This document shows, in pieces, positions 20,042 to 29,015 of a stretch of DNA of 64,000 nucleotides. The position numbers and the translations under genes are program-made. Position 1 is the first letter of the stretch. The number at the start of each line of letters is the position of its first letter. The DNA is from UKL13-2 sp044229235. GTDB lineage: Bacteria > Pseudomonadota > Gammaproteobacteria > Burkholderiales > Usitatibacteraceae. The stretch lies in the NCBI GenBank assembly GCA_044229235.1, contig JBGATH010000008.1, positions 1-64,000 of the forward strand, in the 5' to 3' direction. The notes under the pieces are model-generated. The model saw nothing but the letters and a program-made list of their open reading frames with translations, ran no database searches and had not been told where the DNA came from.

Positions 20042-21061
20042 CTACTTCGCCCCCGCTAAATAAATCTGATCAAACGATCCGCCATCCGCGAAGTGCGTCT
20101 TGGTCGCCTTGGCCCAGCCACCAAACGCCTGGTCGATGTTGATCAGCGCAACTTTCGGAAATTGCTTCTCATATTTCTTCGCCACCGCCTCGGTGCGCGG
20201 GCGGTAGTAGTGCTTTGCCGCAATCTCCTGGCCTTCGTCGGAATAGAGATATTCGAGGTACGCCTGCGCCACCTTGCGCGTGCCCTTCTTGTCGACCACC
20301 TTGTCCACCACCGCCACGGGTGGCTCTGCAAGGATCGAGAGCGAGGGTGCTACCACCTCGAACTTGTCCGGGCCGAGTTCCTTCAGCGCCAGCAGTGCCT
20401 CGTTTTCCCAGGCGAGCAACACATCGCCGACACCGCGTTCGACGAAGGTGGTGGTCGAGCCACGCGCGCCGGAATCCAGCACCGGGACGTTCTTGTACAG
20501 CGCCTTGACGAAGTTGCGCGATTTGTTCTGGTCGCCGCCGAACTTCCTGTCGGCATAACCCCAGGCGGCCAGATAGTTCCAGCGCGCACCGCCCGAGGTC
20601 TTCGGATTCGGGGTGATCACGCTGACGCCGGGTTTGACCAGATCATCCCAATCCTTGAGCGACCTGGGATTGCCCTTGCGGACGAGAAATACGATCGTCG
20701 ACGTGTAGGGCGCGGCGTTGCTCTTCAGTTTCTTCTGCCAGTCGGGCGCAAGCAGTTTGGCGCGCTGGGCGATCTCGTCGATGTCGTAGGCCAGTGCCAG
20801 TGTCGCCACATCGGCCTCCAGTCCGTCGATGACCGAGCGCGCCTGCTTGCCCGAGCCGCCGTGCGACTGCCTGATGGTGACTTTGTCCTTGGTGGCAGCT
20901 TCGTAATGTTTGGCGAACGCCTTGTTGAAATCGGCGTACAACTCACGCGTCGGGTCGTAGGAAACGTTGAGCAGCGACAATTCAGCCGCGTTGGTGAAAG
21001 TGGCCGCGAAGCCGATGACGATAAACGTCGCGGCCTGCGCAATCCATTGCTTGAACGACAT
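20042..21061 (-). CDS. sbp: Periplasmic sulfate-binding protein
   Basis: This is a 339-aa substrate-binding protein of the CysTWA transporter. Signal peptide of about 25 residues ending in FTNA before AELSLLNVSYDPTREL, the classic N-terminus of mature Sbp. HGGSGKQARSV, TPNPKTSGGARWNYLAAWGYA and SGARGSTTTFVERGVGDV are ligand-site motifs of the sulfate-binding family. ATG at 21061. The upstream 154 bp to cobA carries a palindromic repeat and could hold a separate promoter. Confidence 0.96.
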   Translation of the reverse strand: MSFKQWIAQAATFIVIGFAATFTNAAELSLLNVSYDPTRELYADFNKAFAKHYEAATKDKVTIRQSHGGSGKQARSVIDGLEADVATLALAYDIDEIAQRAKLLAPDWQKKLKSNAAPYTSTIVFLVRKGNPRSLKDWDDLVKPGVSVITPNPKTSGGARWNYLAAWGYADRKFGGDQNKSRNFVKALYKNVPVLDSGARGSTTTFVERGVGDVLLAWENEALLALKELGPDKFEVVAPSLSILAEPPVAVVDKVVDKKGTRKVAQAYLEYLYSDEGQEIAAKHYYRPRTEAVAKKYEKQFPKVALINIDQAFGGWAKATKTHFADGGSFDQIYLAGAK

Positions 21062-21110
21062 GTTGTTTCTCCGTATCAGTTGGCGGACTTGGCGCGAATC
21101 GGGCGGCAAA

Positions 21111-21174
21111 GTCCAGCATTGGCGGGCGTCGCAGGCCGAAAATGGCCTGGGAGGCGCGCCAGTGCTTGTGTTTT
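21111..21174. repeat. Palindromic interspersed repeat, copy D, in the cobA-sbp gap
   Basis: Left arm GTCCAGCATTGGCG and right arm CGCGCCAGTGCTTGTGTTTT flank a core with AAAATGGCCTGGGAGG. Core orientation is opposite to copies B, E and F. Confidence 0.8.
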
Positions 21175-21215
21175 GATCTCGCACCGCGCGGGCGCGAGAC
21201 TCGACAAGAATGCGG

Positions 21216-22010
21216 TCAGGCGACCTGACATCGCGACGCGTGCATCTCACGCATTCGCGAGGGGTGCTCCGCTGACGCGGCGTGGGCAGCGGCGGTTCCG
21301 GCGACTGCCGGCGTGGCAAACACTTCACCGATGCACAGCACGGCCGGACCGGCCAGCTTCAACGATGAGGCGGTCAACCCGGCCAACGTGGTGAAGATGC
21401 GCTGCTCATTCTCCAGGCTGGCGTTTTCCACCACCGCTACCGGCAGCGACGGTGATTTGCCTGCAGCAATGAGGGCGGAAGCAATCTGTGGGGCGCGACC
21501 GGCGGCCATGTACAGCACCGCGGAATCGGCGGCCACAGAGGCGGAAATCCAATCGCTTTCCTGCTCGTCCGGTCCGATGCGCGGCGTCACAAAGCTCACG
21601 GTGCGGGCCACGCCGCGACGGGTCAACGATACGCCCAACGATGCGCTGGCGGCCAGCGCGGCGGTGATGCCGGGAACCACTTCGACTTCGATGCCGGCAT
21701 CCTTGAGCGCATCGATCTCTTCCTGCGCGCGGCCAAACATCATCGGGTCGCCGCCCTTGAGGCGCACCACGTGCTGGTAATGGCGGCCGGCTTCGACCAA
21801 CTGGCGATTGATGAAGCGCTGGTCAGTGGAGACTTGTCCGGCGCGCTTGCCCACGGCGACCTTTTTGGCGTTCACGGCGAGGGCAACCGTATCTGGATGC
21901 ACCAGTGCATCGAAGAAAACAATCTCGGCTTCCTGCAGCAGCCGTGCCGCACGCAGGGTGAGCAGGTCCGGCGCGCCGGGGCCGGCTCCGACGAGATAAA
22001 CCTTAGACAT
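21216..22010 (-). CDS. cobA: Uroporphyrinogen-III C-methyltransferase (CobA/SUMT)
   Basis: This 264-aa SAM-dependent methylase makes precorrin-2, the precursor of siroheme. VYLVGAGPGAPDLLTLRA is the signature start of the family. VRLKGGDPMMFGRAQEE and VVPGITAALAASASLGVSLTRRG are the two conserved substrate/SAM motifs. It has only the methylase domain, without the dehydrogenase/chelatase part of CysG. Its position in the sulfate cluster fits supply of siroheme for CysI. It overlaps cysN by 8 bp. Confidence 0.94.
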   Translation of the reverse strand: MSKVYLVGAGPGAPDLLTLRAARLLQEAEIVFFDALVHPDTVALAVNAKKVAVGKRAGQVSTDQRFINRQLVEAGRHYQHVVRLKGGDPMMFGRAQEEIDALKDAGIEVEVVPGITAALAASASLGVSLTRRGVARTVSFVTPRIGPDEQESDWISASVAADSAVLYMAAGRAPQIASALIAAGKSPSLPVAVVENASLENEQRIFTTLAGLTASSLKLAGPAVLCIGEVFATPAVAGTAAAHAASAEHPSRMREMHASRCQVA

Positions 22011-23271
22011 TTCCGGTCTCCCCCAGAATCATGCCGCCCGCCACCGTCTGGTTGGTGACCTCGTCGATGAGGATGAAACTGCCGGTGATGCGGTTGGCGC
22101 GATAGCTGTCGACCATTAGCGGGCGCATGGTTTTGAGGCGCACGCGACCGATGTCGTTGAGCTGAAACGTGGTGGCGCCGGCCTTGCGTTCGAGCGTGTT
22201 CACATCCAGCAGAAAGTCGATGCCTTCCAGCACCGCGCGCACCGATTGCGTCGTGTGCTTGATCAGGTAACGACGCGACGAGTCCAGGCCCTGTGTGGAA
22301 AGCCAGGCAAGATTCGCGGTGATCTGGTTGGTGACGGTGGGCAGCGCATCGGCGGCGGCGAAGAGGTCGCCGCGCGAGACATCCACCTGCCGGTCCAGCA
22401 GCAGCGTCACAGACTGCGGCGCGATTGCGGTCGCGGGACTGCCGTCGTAGGTGACGATTTCCTTGATGTGCGCTTCGATGCCGGCCGGCAACACCACCAC
22501 CTTGTCGCCCACCGAGACGCGGCCGGACTCGATGCGGCCCATGTAGCCGCGGTACTCATTCCTCTCGCCCAACTTGGTGCGCGCCACCAGCTGCACCGGA
22601 AAGCGGAATTCGCCCAGCGCCTGCGTGTTGGCCGTGGTGGTTTCGAGCAGTTCCAGCAAAGTCGGCCCGCGATACCAGTCAAGCTTCTCGCCGCGATCGA
22701 CGATCATGTCGCCTTCCAGCGCGGAGACGGGAATGAAGTCCAGCGTGGCGAAATCCAGCGTACGGCAGAAATTGATGAACTCGGCCTTGATCTGGTTGAA
22801 CACGGCCTGGTCGTAATTCACCAGGTCCATCTTGTTGATGGCCAGCACCACATGCGGGATACCCAATAGCGAAGCGATGATGGCGTGGCGGCGCGACTGG
22901 GTCTGCAAGCCTTTGCCGGCATCGACCAGGATCACCGACAGGTCGGCAGTGCTGGCGCCGGTGACCATGTTGCACGTGTACTGCTCGTGGCCGGGCGTGT
23001 CAGCGATGATGAAGCGGCGCTTGGTGGTGGTGAAGTAGCGGTAGGCCACGTCGATGGTGATGCCTTGCTCGCGCTCGGCGGTGAGGCCGTCAGTCAGCAG
23101 GGACAGATCAACACGGCTGCCGCCGCGCCTTGTGGTGGTGTTCTCGATGGACGTAAGCTGGTCTTCCAGGATCGACTTGGTGTCGAACAGCAAGCGGCCA
23201 ATCAGCGTGCTCTTGCCGTCATCGACGGAGCCAGCGGTGGTGAAGCGGAGGGTGTCTACGGTTTGGGTCAT
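22003..23271 (-). CDS. cysN: Sulfate adenylyltransferase subunit 1 (GTPase) CysN
   Basis: This 422-aa GTPase drives APS synthesis by CysD. P loop GSVDDGKST (about 15), switch region GITIDVAYRYF, G3 DTPGHEQY (about 92), G4 NKMD (about 146), then two EF-Tu-like beta-barrel domains. There is no C-terminal APS kinase (CysC) domain and no separate cysC was found, which fits the APS-reductase type CysH in this cluster. A 202-bp gap separates it from cysD. Confidence 0.95.
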   Translation of the reverse strand: MTQTVDTLRFTTAGSVDDGKSTLIGRLLFDTKSILEDQLTSIENTTTRRGGSRVDLSLLTDGLTAEREQGITIDVAYRYFTTTKRRFIIADTPGHEQYTCNMVTGASTADLSVILVDAGKGLQTQSRRHAIIASLLGIPHVVLAINKMDLVNYDQAVFNQIKAEFINFCRTLDFATLDFIPVSALEGDMIVDRGEKLDWYRGPTLLELLETTTANTQALGEFRFPVQLVARTKLGERNEYRGYMGRIESGRVSVGDKVVVLPAGIEAHIKEIVTYDGSPATAIAPQSVTLLLDRQVDVSRGDLFAAADALPTVTNQITANLAWLSTQGLDSSRRYLIKHTTQSVRAVLEGIDFLLDVNTLERKAGATTFQLNDIGRVRLKTMRPLMVDSYRANRITGSFILIDEVTNQTVAGGMILGETGNV

Positions 23272-23335
23272 GGTTTTTGCGGTATTTCTTTTGTCCGGTC
23301 ATTCCTGCGATGTCGGAAAGGTCAATTGTTTTCGT

Positions 23336-23420
23336 GTCGTCCCCGCGAAGGCGGGGACCTCTGAAATGAGTTTTTCCCGGCATCAAGGACATCTGAGATC
23401 CCCGCCTTCGCGGGGATGAC
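23336..23420. repeat. CCCCGCG-type inverted repeat in the cysD-cysN gap
   Basis: GTCGTCCCCGCGAAGGCGGG and its near-complement CCCGCCTTCGCGGGGATGAC are separated by about 45 bp. Each arm is itself a hairpin (CCCCGCGAAGGCGGGG). This type of element is widespread in proteobacterial genomes. Confidence 0.8.
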
Positions 23421-23473
23421 ATGGAAAATCAGCGAGTCGATTTACAGTGACTGATTTCTGCACCGACAAATGA

Positions 23474-24427
23474 CTAGAAATACCCCTCCTTCTTGCGCAG
23501 TTCCATCGAGGCATCCGAGGTCTGGTCGTCCATTCGCGTGGCGCCGCGCTCGGTGATGCGGGTCACCAGTGTTTCGGCGAGGATGCCTTCAATTGTGTTG
23601 GCGCTGGATGCGACCGGGCAGGTACAGGTGATGTCGCCGACAGTGCGAAAGCGCACGCTGCGTGTCACCACAGTTTCGCCGGCGCGCGGCGGGGTGAGCG
23701 CGGTCACCGGCACCAGCAGGCCGCGACGCTCGATCACTTCGCGCTCATGCGCGTAGTAAATGCTTGGCACCGCGAGCCGTTCGCGCGCGATGTACTGCCA
23801 CACGTCCAGCTCGGTCCAGTTGGAAATCGGGAAGGCGCGGAAATGCTCGCCGGGATGGATGCGCGCGTTGTAAAGGTCCCACAATTCCGGACGCTGGTTT
23901 TTCGGGTCCCACTGGCCGAACTCGTCGCGATGGGACAGCATGCGCTCCTTGGCGCGGGCCTTTTCCTCGTCGCGCCGCGCGCCGCCGAACAGGGCGTCAA
24001 ATTCAAACTCCCTGATGGCGTCGAGCAGCGTGACGGTCTGGTGTACGTTTCGGCTCTCGTCGGGGCGGCGCAACACCACGCGGCCGCTGTCGATCCCAGC
24101 CTGCACCGAACGCACGATCAGATGCTCACCCAGTTCGGCGGCCCGCCGGTCGCGGAAGGCGATCACTTCCGGGAAGTTGTGCTCGGTGTCGATGTGCAGC
24201 AGCGGAAACGGAAAGCGGTCGGGACGGAATGCCTTTTCGGCAAGGCGCAGCATGACGATGGAATCCTTGCCGCCGGAAAACAACAAAGCGGGATTTTTCG
24301 TCTCGGCCACGACTTCGCGCATGATGTGAATGGCTTCGGATTCCAGCCAGTCGAGGTGATCGTTGACTGGGACGTCGTTCGGCGCACTGCCGAAGGTTTC
24401 GTAGCTTGATTTCAGTACTGCGCTCAT
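23474..24427 (-). CDS. cysD: Sulfate adenylyltransferase subunit 2 CysD
   Basis: This 317-aa protein forms APS from ATP and sulfate together with CysN. PP-loop motif LLFSGGKDSIVML (about residue 50), HIDTEHNFPEV, and FGGARRDEEKARAKER, all typical of CysD. The C-terminal DQTSDASMELRKKEGYF is the conserved end. ATG at 24427 overlaps the cysH stop by 4 bp. Confidence 0.97.
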   Translation of the reverse strand: MSAVLKSSYETFGSAPNDVPVNDHLDWLESEAIHIMREVVAETKNPALLFSGGKDSIVMLRLAEKAFRPDRFPFPLLHIDTEHNFPEVIAFRDRRAAELGEHLIVRSVQAGIDSGRVVLRRPDESRNVHQTVTLLDAIREFEFDALFGGARRDEEKARAKERMLSHRDEFGQWDPKNQRPELWDLYNARIHPGEHFRAFPISNWTELDVWQYIARERLAVPSIYYAHEREVIERRGLLVPVTALTPPRAGETVVTRSVRFRTVGDITCTCPVASSANTIEGILAETLVTRITERGATRMDDQTSDASMELRKKEGYF

Positions 24428-25170
24428 GCTGCCGCTCCAGATTGGGTGTTGCGCTTCAGGCCGCCGACATCAATGGCTTTGACGTGCAGGCCGCACTCCT
24501 TCTTTCCCGCTTCGCTCTCCCACCACCAGCGTCCCGCGCGCGGGTCTTCGCCGGGCTTGACGGCGCGGGTGCACGGCTCGCAACCGATGCTGGGGTAGCC
24601 CTTTGCGTGCATGGCGTTCACCGGTACGTCATGGGCGCGCAGGTATGTCCAGACGTCGTCTTCGGTCCAGTCGATGAGCGGGTTGAACTTGGTCAGCTTG
24701 TGGTCGGCGTCGAACTCGGACTCGGTGAGATCATGGCGCGAGGGTGCCTGCTCGCGGCGCAGGCCGGTGAGCCAGGCCTTCTTCAGCGCCAGCGCGCGAT
24801 TCAGCGGCTCGACCTTCCGGATGTAGCAGCACGACTTGCGGTTTTCCACGCTGTCGTACATCGAGAACTTTCCGTTGCGCGCCTCGAAGTCCTCGACCAC
24901 TTCAAACAGCGGCGTGAGGGTGCGCAGGCGGAATCCGTACTTCTTGCGGGCGGCATCCATCAGCGTATGCGTTTCCTTCGGCAATCGCAGCGTATCGAGC
25001 GTGAAGATTTCGATGCCCTTGAACTCGCTGGCGATCAGGTGGGTGAGCACCATGTCCTCGGCGCCGAAGCTGTTGGCGAAGGCAGCGGGCGCAAAGTCGC
25101 GCTCGATGCGGCCCAGCAGTTCGCGAAGCTGCGAGACTTTGCTGTCCAGAGGCAGGTCGGGCGTCATCAT
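24424..25170 (-). CDS. cysH: Adenylyl-sulfate (APS) reductase CysH
   Basis: This 248-aa protein reduces activated sulfate to sulfite. PP-loop region FANSFGAEDMVL, and FTLDTLRLPKETH. Two cysteine pairs, KSCCYIRK (about 126) and GCEPCTRA (about 210), are the iron-sulfur cluster ligands of the bacterial APS-reductase type; enterobacterial PAPS reductases lack them. The catalytic cysteine is in KKECGLH near the C-terminus. ATG at 25170 overlaps the preceding stop (ATGA). Confidence 0.95.
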   Translation of the reverse strand: MMTPDLPLDSKVSQLRELLGRIERDFAPAAFANSFGAEDMVLTHLIASEFKGIEIFTLDTLRLPKETHTLMDAARKKYGFRLRTLTPLFEVVEDFEARNGKFSMYDSVENRKSCCYIRKVEPLNRALALKKAWLTGLRREQAPSRHDLTESEFDADHKLTKFNPLIDWTEDDVWTYLRAHDVPVNAMHAKGYPSIGCEPCTRAVKPGEDPRAGRWWWESEAGKKECGLHVKAIDVGGLKRNTQSGAAA

Positions 25171-25691
25171 GCGGCCTCGGGAATGCGTCTGCGTTTGAAC
25201 AGCGGTACCGACTGGTTCACGGATGCCTGGTACACCTCGGAGAAATCGCCCAGCGCCTTGAGCGCATCGTGGATGTCCTTGTCGGCGCGCACGGCGAAGG
25301 CATTGAAGCCCACGCGCTGCATGTAGAAGAGCTGGTCGCGCAGCACGTCGCCGATGGCGCGTAGTTCGCCGGTATAGCCGTAGCGCGTGCGCAGCAGGGC
25401 GGCGATCGAATAACCGCGGCCATCCGCGAATTTTGGAAAGTTGACGGCGATGACCGAGAACGCATCGATAGCGTCGGCAATGTCGGCCGGGTCCTGGTTG
25501 CTGTCGAGCCACACACCGAAGGGCTGATTGCGCTCGGCGATGCAATCGGCCTGTGCCAGCCACACATTCAGCGGGACGATGAGCTTGCCATCGGGCAGGT
25601 GGGCGGCGGCGCCGTCGGCCGTGGCCGGCAGCAGCAGCCAGTCGTCCGCCACCACGGCGCGATCGCGGATGATGAGGCGGAGATCAGGCAT
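25167..25691 (-). CDS. DUF934 protein of the sulfite reductase operon
   Basis: This 174-aa protein is of the DUF934 family, which is nearly always encoded next to the nirA/CysI-like sulfite reductase in beta- and alphaproteobacteria. Conserved features are the central FPKFADGRGYSIAALLR segment and ELRAIGDVLRDQLFYMQRVGFNAF. Its biochemical role is not established; an electron-delivery or assembly role for CysI has been suggested by association only. It overlaps cysI by 8 bp and cysH by 4 bp, so it is translationally coupled. Confidence 0.88.
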   Translation of the reverse strand: MPDLRLIIRDRAVVADDWLLLPATADGAAAHLPDGKLIVPLNVWLAQADCIAERNQPFGVWLDSNQDPADIADAIDAFSVIAVNFPKFADGRGYSIAALLRTRYGYTGELRAIGDVLRDQLFYMQRVGFNAFAVRADKDIHDALKALGDFSEVYQASVNQSVPLFKRRRIPEAA

Positions 25692-27372
25692 TCTCGGTCT
25701 CCACGGCGGCGTGGCGCGTGCGGCCTTCGTACACCGCGGCCTTGAACGGCTCGAGGCCGACCCGCTTGACGGTATCGATGAACAATTCGTCCTCGTGGCG
25801 TTGTTGCACATAGGCGGTGATCAGCTTTTCGACCACATCGGCCATTTCGTCCTGCGCGAACGAAGGGCCGATGACCTTGCCCAGCGCCGCATCCAGGCCC
25901 TGCGAACCGCCGATGGTGACCTGGTAAAACTCCTCGCCATGCTTGTCCACGCCGAGGATGCCGATGTGGCCGACGTGATGGTGGCCGCAGGCGTTCATGC
26001 AGCCGGAAATGTTGATGGCCAGGTCGCCGATGTCGAACAGGTAATCGAGGTCGTCAAAGCGCTGCTGGATGGCCGCCGCGATCGGGATCGACTTGGCATT
26101 GGCCAATGAGCAAAAGTCGCCGCCCGGGCAGGAAATGATGTCGGTGAGCAGGCCGATGTTGGGCGTGGCGAAACCGATGCGCTTGGCTTCTTCCCAGACC
26201 GCGTAGAGGTCGGCGAGCTTCACGTCAGCCAGGATCAGGTTCTGCTCGTGCGAGACGCGAATCTCGCCGTAGCTGAAGCGGTCGGCCAGATCGGCGACGG
26301 CATCGAGTTGCGCGTCGGTGGCGTCACCCGGGGCGATGCCGGTCTTTTTCAGTGACAGCGTGACCGCCGCATAGCCGGGCTGCTTGTGGCCGAACACATT
26401 GCGCGACACCCAGCGGGCGAAAGCCTTGTTGTCCAGCAGGTGCTTCTCATACCCGGCATTGACCGCCGAAAGCTTCTCGTACGAAGGATCGATGAAGTGG
26501 CTGGCGACGCGGTCGATTTCGTCCTGCGTCAGCGTGGAAGGGCCGTCTTTCAGGTGTTCCCACTCGGCATCGACTTCCGCGCGGAACTTGTCGAGGCCCA
26601 GTTCCTTGACGAGGATCTTGATGCGCGCCTTGTACATATTGTCGCGGCGGCCGTAGCGGTTGTAGACACGCAGGATGGCGTCGAGGTACGTGAACAGGTG
26701 CTGGCGCGGCAGTTCCTCGCGCACCACGTGGCCGAGGATGGGCGTGCGACCAAGCCCGCCGCCAACCAGGATGTTGAACGCCACCTCACCCTCGGCCGTT
26801 TTGACCGCATGGATGCCGATGTCATGAAACAGGGTGCCGGCGCGGTCTTCGCGCGCGCCGTTGACGGCGATCTTGAATTTGCGCGGCAGGTAAGCGAACT
26901 CGGGGTGAAACGTGGACCACTGGCGGATCAACTCGGCATAAGGGCGTGGGTCGATCAGCTCGTCGTGGGCGATGCCGGCGAATTGGTCCGAGGTGGTGTT
27001 GCGGATGCAGTTGCCCGAGGTCTGGATGGCGTGCATTTCCACCTTGGCCAGGTCGGCGAGGATGTCGGGCACGGTTTCCAGCGCGGGCCAGTTGAACTGG
27101 ATGTTCTGGCGGGTGGTGAAATGGCCGTAGCCGCGATCGTACTTGCGGGCAATGTGCGCCAGCATGCGCACCTGGCGCGAAGACAGCAGACCGTAGGGAA
27201 TGGCCACGCGCAGCATCGGCGCGTGTTTTTGCACATACAGGCCGTTCTGCAAGCGAAGCGGCCGGAATTCGTCTTCGGTTAGCTGGCCGGCGAGGTAACG
27301 TGCCGTCTGCCCGCGGAACTGGGCGACGCGTTCGTCGACGATGGTCTGGTCGATGCTGTCGTACTTGTACAT
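25684..27372 (-). CDS. cysI: Sulfite reductase hemoprotein (nitrite/sulfite reductase family)
   Basis: This 562-aa siroheme and [4Fe-4S] enzyme reduces sulfite to sulfide. It has the two ferredoxin-like repeats, with YDRGYGHFTTRQNIQFNW (about 80) and the cluster/siroheme ligands CPGGDFC (about 423) and CMNACGHHHVGH (about 466). It is the first gene of the cluster. No flavoprotein CysJ is present, so ferredoxin or another donor is likely. The start MYKYD at 27372 follows a 240-bp upstream region with AT-rich inverted repeats. Confidence 0.93.
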   Translation of the reverse strand: MYKYDSIDQTIVDERVAQFRGQTARYLAGQLTEDEFRPLRLQNGLYVQKHAPMLRVAIPYGLLSSRQVRMLAHIARKYDRGYGHFTTRQNIQFNWPALETVPDILADLAKVEMHAIQTSGNCIRNTTSDQFAGIAHDELIDPRPYAELIRQWSTFHPEFAYLPRKFKIAVNGAREDRAGTLFHDIGIHAVKTAEGEVAFNILVGGGLGRTPILGHVVREELPRQHLFTYLDAILRVYNRYGRRDNMYKARIKILVKELGLDKFRAEVDAEWEHLKDGPSTLTQDEIDRVASHFIDPSYEKLSAVNAGYEKHLLDNKAFARWVSRNVFGHKQPGYAAVTLSLKKTGIAPGDATDAQLDAVADLADRFSYGEIRVSHEQNLILADVKLADLYAVWEEAKRIGFATPNIGLLTDIISCPGGDFCSLANAKSIPIAAAIQQRFDDLDYLFDIGDLAINISGCMNACGHHHVGHIGILGVDKHGEEFYQVTIGGSQGLDAALGKVIGPSFAQDEMADVVEKLITAYVQQRHEDELFIDTVKRVGLEPFKAAVYEGRTRHAAVETENA

Positions 27373-27424
27373 GAAAGATTGCCAATGGCGAAGCGCCGGA
27401 AACCCGGTCAGGTGGCAATCTTAG

Positions 27425-27490
27425 TCGGCGGCAGGTTATACCAATAAAGACTTTATATGTAATAGATAGACGAATTGGTTATATAGAGTG
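27425..27490 (-). promoter_or_regulatory. Candidate control region of the cys cluster
   Basis: This is an unusually AT-rich stretch directly upstream of cysI. It contains TATACCAAT and ATTGGTTATA as inverted half-sites about 30 bp apart. LysR-type regulators such as CysB bind AT-rich, dyad-containing sequences at such positions. No transcription start can be assigned with confidence. Confidence 0.4.
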
Positions 27491-27614
27491 CTCCGCTGCG
27501 CTTTTGAGCGTGGTCAAACCCCACCATCGCGGGATGCCCGCGGACTGCCCGGCGCCAAAATGGTCGCGGAATCCCGCTATCATCCTAATTCCACATTCAG
27601 CAAAGGGGTTTCAA

Positions 27615-28862
27615 ATGGCACTGGTCGATCGCGTCAAGAACATCCTACTCACCCCCAAGACGGAATGGCCGGTGATTGCCGGTGAAACGTCTGCCACGGC
27701 CGATTTGCTCAAGAACTACGTCGCGCCGCTGGCTGCCATCCCGGCCATTGCCGGCTTTATCGGCGGCTCCCTGATTGGCTACAGTGCCTTTGGCGTCTCG
27801 TTCCGCACGCCGATCGTCGCCGGCCTGGTCGCGGCGGTCCTTGGCTACGTGATGTCGTTTGTGTCGGTATTCATCGTCTCATTCATCGTCAACGCGCTGG
27901 CACCGACCTTTGCGGCCGAGAAAAATGATTCGATGGCGATGAAGGTCACGGTGTATTCGTTTACCGCCTCCTGGCTGGGTGGCGTGTTCGCCATGATTCC
28001 CGGGCTGCGCCTGCTGGGCGTTTTGGCCGCGCTTTACGGCATCTTCCTGATGTACCTGGGTCTGCCCAGGCTGATGAAGTGCCCGGAAGACAAGGCCATC
28101 GGTTACACGGCCGTGGTCATCATCGCCGCCATCGTCGTGTCGGTGGTACTGGGGGCGATCGTTGGTCTGGCAGGTGGCATCGGCGGTGGGGCGGCCGGCA
28201 TGATGGGTGGGCTGGGCAGCAGTACGCGCTCCGCCAATGTCGAGGTCGATCCCAACAGCAGCCTCGGCAAACTGGAAGCATTCGGCAAGAAGATGGAAGA
28301 CGCCGGCAAGAAGATGGAAGCCGCTCAGAAGAGCGGCAACCAGGATGAGGCCGCCAAGGCGGCCATGAATGTTCTTGGCACCGCCCTCGGCGGTGGCAAG
28401 AACGTCGATCCGCTCGACATCGAGAAACTCAAGCCCTTCGTGCCGGAGACCTTTGCGGGTCTGGCCAAGAAGTCCAGCAAGGCGGAGAAGGCCGGTGCGC
28501 TGGGCATCATGGTCTCCAAGGCGGAAGCGCGTTATGCCGATGATGCCGGCGGCAAACGCGCCGAGCTGGAAGTGTCGGACGTGGGCGGGGCGGGCGGCAT
28601 GCTCGCCTTTGCCGGCTGGGCCATGGTGCAGGGCGAAAAGCAGGACGAATACGGCAGCGAGAAGACCGGCAAGGTCGATGGCCGCCTGGTGCACGAGAAA
28701 GTCCGCAAGGATGGCCGCAATGAATACAACGTGGTACTTGGCGAACGTTTCATCGTCACCGCCAAAGGCGAGGGGCTGGACATCAATACCCTCAAGTCGG
28801 CAGTGGCCGGCCTGGACCTTGCCAAGCTCGAAGCCATGAAGGACGTCGGCGTACAGAAGTAG
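27615..28862 (+). CDS. Yip1-domain membrane protein with soluble C-terminal extension
   Basis: This protein is 415 aa. Residues 1-210 form a Yip1-type membrane domain, about five TM helices, beginning MALVDRVKNILLTPKTEWPVI, the usual opening of bacterial Yip1-family proteins. A glycine-rich hinge (GGIGGGAAGMMGG) leads to a 200-residue soluble part with helical, charged repeats (KKMEDAGKKMEAAQK) and a compact C-terminal domain. The ATG at 27615 follows AAAGGGGTTTCAA. Function is unknown. Confidence 0.8.
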   Translation: MALVDRVKNILLTPKTEWPVIAGETSATADLLKNYVAPLAAIPAIAGFIGGSLIGYSAFGVSFRTPIVAGLVAAVLGYVMSFVSVFIVSFIVNALAPTFAAEKNDSMAMKVTVYSFTASWLGGVFAMIPGLRLLGVLAALYGIFLMYLGLPRLMKCPEDKAIGYTAVVIIAAIVVSVVLGAIVGLAGGIGGGAAGMMGGLGSSTRSANVEVDPNSSLGKLEAFGKKMEDAGKKMEAAQKSGNQDEAAKAAMNVLGTALGGGKNVDPLDIEKLKPFVPETFAGLAKKSSKAEKAGALGIMVSKAEARYADDAGGKRAELEVSDVGGAGGMLAFAGWAMVQGEKQDEYGSEKTGKVDGRLVHEKVRKDGRNEYNVVLGERFIVTAKGEGLDINTLKSAVAGLDLAKLEAMKDVGVQK

Positions 28863-28930
28863 CTTGTATTCGCGGAGGCGGCTCCCGCTTCTGCTGCGGC
28901 TCTGCCGCTGTCAGCATCGAATGGCGCAGA

Positions 28931-28991
28931 ACGCCAATTGGCGCGCCTTTCCAGCCGTTTTTGCCCTGCGAGCCGCGCCAGTGCTTGAGTT
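28931..28991. repeat. Palindromic interspersed repeat, copy C
   Basis: Left arm ACGCCAATTGGCGCGCC and right arm CGCGCCAGTGCTTGAGTT around a core with TTTTTGCCC. It lies just after the Yip1 gene, between convergent genes. Confidence 0.75.
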
Positions 28992-29015
28992 CTTATCTTC
29001 CGCGCCGGGTGCTGT

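Noticed and set aside
21062..21328. N-terminal extension of Sbp
   Set aside because: It reads through repeat copy D and into cobA; the signal peptide at 21061 is the true start.
23336..23420. CRISPR-like repeat
   Set aside because: Two inverted copies only, no direct repeats or spacers and no cas genes.
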